DNA of 64,000 bases, taken from contig NZ_QEWW01000001.1 of the NCBI RefSeq assembly GCF_003121895.1, positions 62,001 to 126,000 of the forward strand, in the 5' to 3' direction. The position numbers and the translations under genes are program-made. The notes below the pieces were generated by a model. The model saw nothing but the letters and a program-made list of their open reading frames with translations, had not been told where the DNA came from and did no database searches. Origin of the DNA: Ignatzschineria cameli (GTDB taxonomy: Bacteria > Pseudomonadota > Gammaproteobacteria > Cardiobacteriales > Wohlfahrtiimonadaceae). The stretch's first letter is position 1. Every line of letters starts with the position of its first letter. This document shows, piece after piece, positions 62,892 through 64,000 of this stretch.

Positions 62892-63580
62892 TGCGAAAAA
62901 AGCCGACTCGAGCAGTGATTTTACTCCCCGGAACCATTCACTTTGAGGCGGTAATAGCCTCTTTTAGTGATTGGTTTCAAGATGCGATCGTGATTGCGGT
63001 TGACAAAGGGATCGATAAAGCGGAAAAAATCGCTCCCTTGCGATGTAATAGCGATGTTGCGGTTGATTATTGGGTTGGGGATTTTGATTCAAGTCATCAC
63101 CTAGAGATCGCGCCGACCCTCTATCGAGAAAAGGTAAGATATCCCGCTGAGAAAGATGAGATCGATACAGAGCTAGCTCTCTCTTTAGCTAGGGAGCAAG
63201 GCATTGATCGATTTCTATTATTAGGCGGGATTGGCGGGCGCCTTGATCATCAAACGGCGCTTCTCTTTCTGCCGGTACAGTATCCTGCGACAACCTTCAT
63301 CCACACCGATGGAGTCGAGAAACTCCATTTTCTAGAGGCTGGACGCCATTACCATTTTTTACTTCCTTTGGGAACTACCGTAAGTCTTATGGCGCTTACC
63401 GATCTGGCAGGTATCAATCTTTCAGGGGTTAAGTGGCCTTTATCGAACTACGCTTTAAAATTAGGCTCAGGATTGACCTATTCCAATGAGGTTGTTGAGG
63501 AGCAGGGGATTGAGGTCTCAATCGAAAAAGGGGATGCGTGGCTCTATCTTTTGCCGGCAGATAGCAAGCGTTCTCTCTAG
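62891..63580 (+). CDS. Thiamine pyrophosphokinase
   Basis: 229 aa from GTG 62891, overlapping the previous stop by one base. DYWVGDFDSS, YPAEKDEIDTELAL and LGGIGGRLDHQTALLF are the catalytic TPK domain motifs, and a C-terminal thiamine-binding domain follows (SLMALTDL, then LSNYALKLGSGLTYSNE). Transfers pyrophosphate from ATP to thiamine in the cytoplasm. Confidence 0.9.
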   Translation: MRKKPTRAVILLPGTIHFEAVIASFSDWFQDAIVIAVDKGIDKAEKIAPLRCNSDVAVDYWVGDFDSSHHLEIAPTLYREKVRYPAEKDEIDTELALSLAREQGIDRFLLLGGIGGRLDHQTALLFLPVQYPATTFIHTDGVEKLHFLEAGRHYHFLLPLGTTVSLMALTDLAGINLSGVKWPLSNYALKLGSGLTYSNEVVEEQGIEVSIEKGDAWLYLLPADSKRSL

Positions 63581-63807
63581 TCTTGCTAGATCTTCTGCTA
63601 TATCTAAATGGTGGGGAAAATGGTAGAATGGGCACAAATTTTAAATGAAGAATCATTTATTATTTTCGTTCAGATGATCGATATTGATTGGATCGATATC
63701 GATTGGGTATTTGATACTCGTGAAATGCTAGAGAGATACGAAAGAACTGAAATAGAAACTGAAATAGAAACTGAAACTTGAAACTGACATAGAGGCTTGG
63801 ATCAAAT
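63581..63807. other. Spacer with tandem repeat
   Basis: No gene. A 12-bp repeat GAAATAGAAACT occurs two to three times at about 63745-63782. Confidence 0.5.
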
Positions 63808-64000
63808 ATGTGGCAAATTATCTATAATGGCGATTGCTCAAAATCGAGAGCTGCTCGGGAATATCTTGATGAGAAAAAGATTGAATATCAGGTGATTAAT
63901 TATCTTGATGAGCCGATGAGCAGCGAGATCATTCAATCATTATTAACGAAGCTCGGTTTAGGAATTGATGGGATCATTCGTATGAAAGAGGCGCCATTTC
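63808..64000 (+). CDS. ArsC-family (glutaredoxin-type arsenate reductase-like) protein, N-terminal part
   Basis: 64 codons to the window edge. WQIIYNGDCSKSRAARE has the CSKSR active-site Cys of the ArsC/YfgD family, then YLDEKKIEYQVINYL and a second helix. It runs off the window, so length is unknown. Could be arsenate reductase or a Spx/YffB-like relative. Confidence 0.8.
   Translation, partial: MWQIIYNGDCSKSRAAREYLDEKKIEYQVINYLDEPMSSEIIQSLLTKLGLGIDGIIRMKEAPF

Overview
The window reads as the chromosome of an AT-rich gammaproteobacterium. Group 2/3-type capsule genes, a galU-ugd-pgi-galE...pgm sugar-nucleotide block, a chaperone-usher fimbria and a sulfur/cytochrome c region suggest a relative of Ignatzschineria or Wohlfahrtiimonas (Cardiobacteriales). 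That assignment is inference; there is no rRNA in the window to anchor it.

Layout. (1) 1-4943: very AT-rich, serotype-specific capsule genes: the tail of a CDP-glycerol glycerophosphotransferase-like enzyme, an alpha/beta hydrolase-like protein, a frameshifted TupA-like ATP-grasp gene, and a large two-half ATP-grasp protein ending in an acylphosphatase domain. (2) 5022-7201: kpsC (retaining Kdo transferase), markedly more GC-rich, with its own extended -10 promoter and leader hairpin. (3) 7200-27400: a defence and rearrangement zone. kpsC fragments recur here: a frameshifted 5' duplicate at 11232-11857 cut by an IS3-family element, and 3' tails at 14808, 17526 and 19293. Between them sit a small two-gene membrane cassette, a SIR2-STAND protein, a three-gene cassette with a zinc-finger (MqsA-like) protein, an Abi_2/AbiF protein with a hairpin RNA directly downstream, and a DarG antitoxin without DarT. 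Further right are a CPBP protease-like protein, a coiled-coil lipoprotein, a DRT2-like defence reverse transcriptase with a structured upstream RNA, IS and helicase debris, and a repeat protein plus HEPN pair. The hairpin RNA downstream of Abi occurs twice more (19203 and 24772).

(4) 27589-36038: galU, a ugd homologue lacking its catalytic cysteine, pgi and galE, then a CmdTAC-like toxin-antitoxin-chaperone operon, then a convergent phosphomannomutase/phosphoglucomutase. This order resembles the right arm of Acinetobacter K loci with a defence operon dropped in. (5) 36384-42656: DUF3870, glutarate 2-hydroxylase (GlaH/CsiD), a nonsense-mutated paralogue of the lipoprotein, and an M20 peptidase plus YfcC-type transporter operon. 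(6) 43667-51094: two multihaem cytochromes c (one TsdA-like), a CPA1 Na+/H+ antiporter, rhodanese, MsrB, and an ArsR/BigR-like regulator with split YeeE/YedE sulfur transporters, together suggesting thiosulfate/sulfide handling. (7) 52208-60125: a six-gene chaperone-usher fimbrial cluster with three large minor or tip subunits and hairpins between genes. (8) 60382-64000: inorganic pyrophosphatase, a GNAT-glycosyltransferase 9 fusion, thiamine pyrophosphokinase and the start of an ArsC-like protein.

The most interesting material is the defence zone: the DRT2-like RT, whose upstream RNA is crossed by an uninterrupted antisense reading frame; the three-copy AbiF-type hairpin RNA; the use of the kpsC 3' end as a repeated junction; and the two different chaperone- or zinc-finger-containing TA-like operons. 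Many intergenic spacers also carry short (8-15 bp) tandem repeats.
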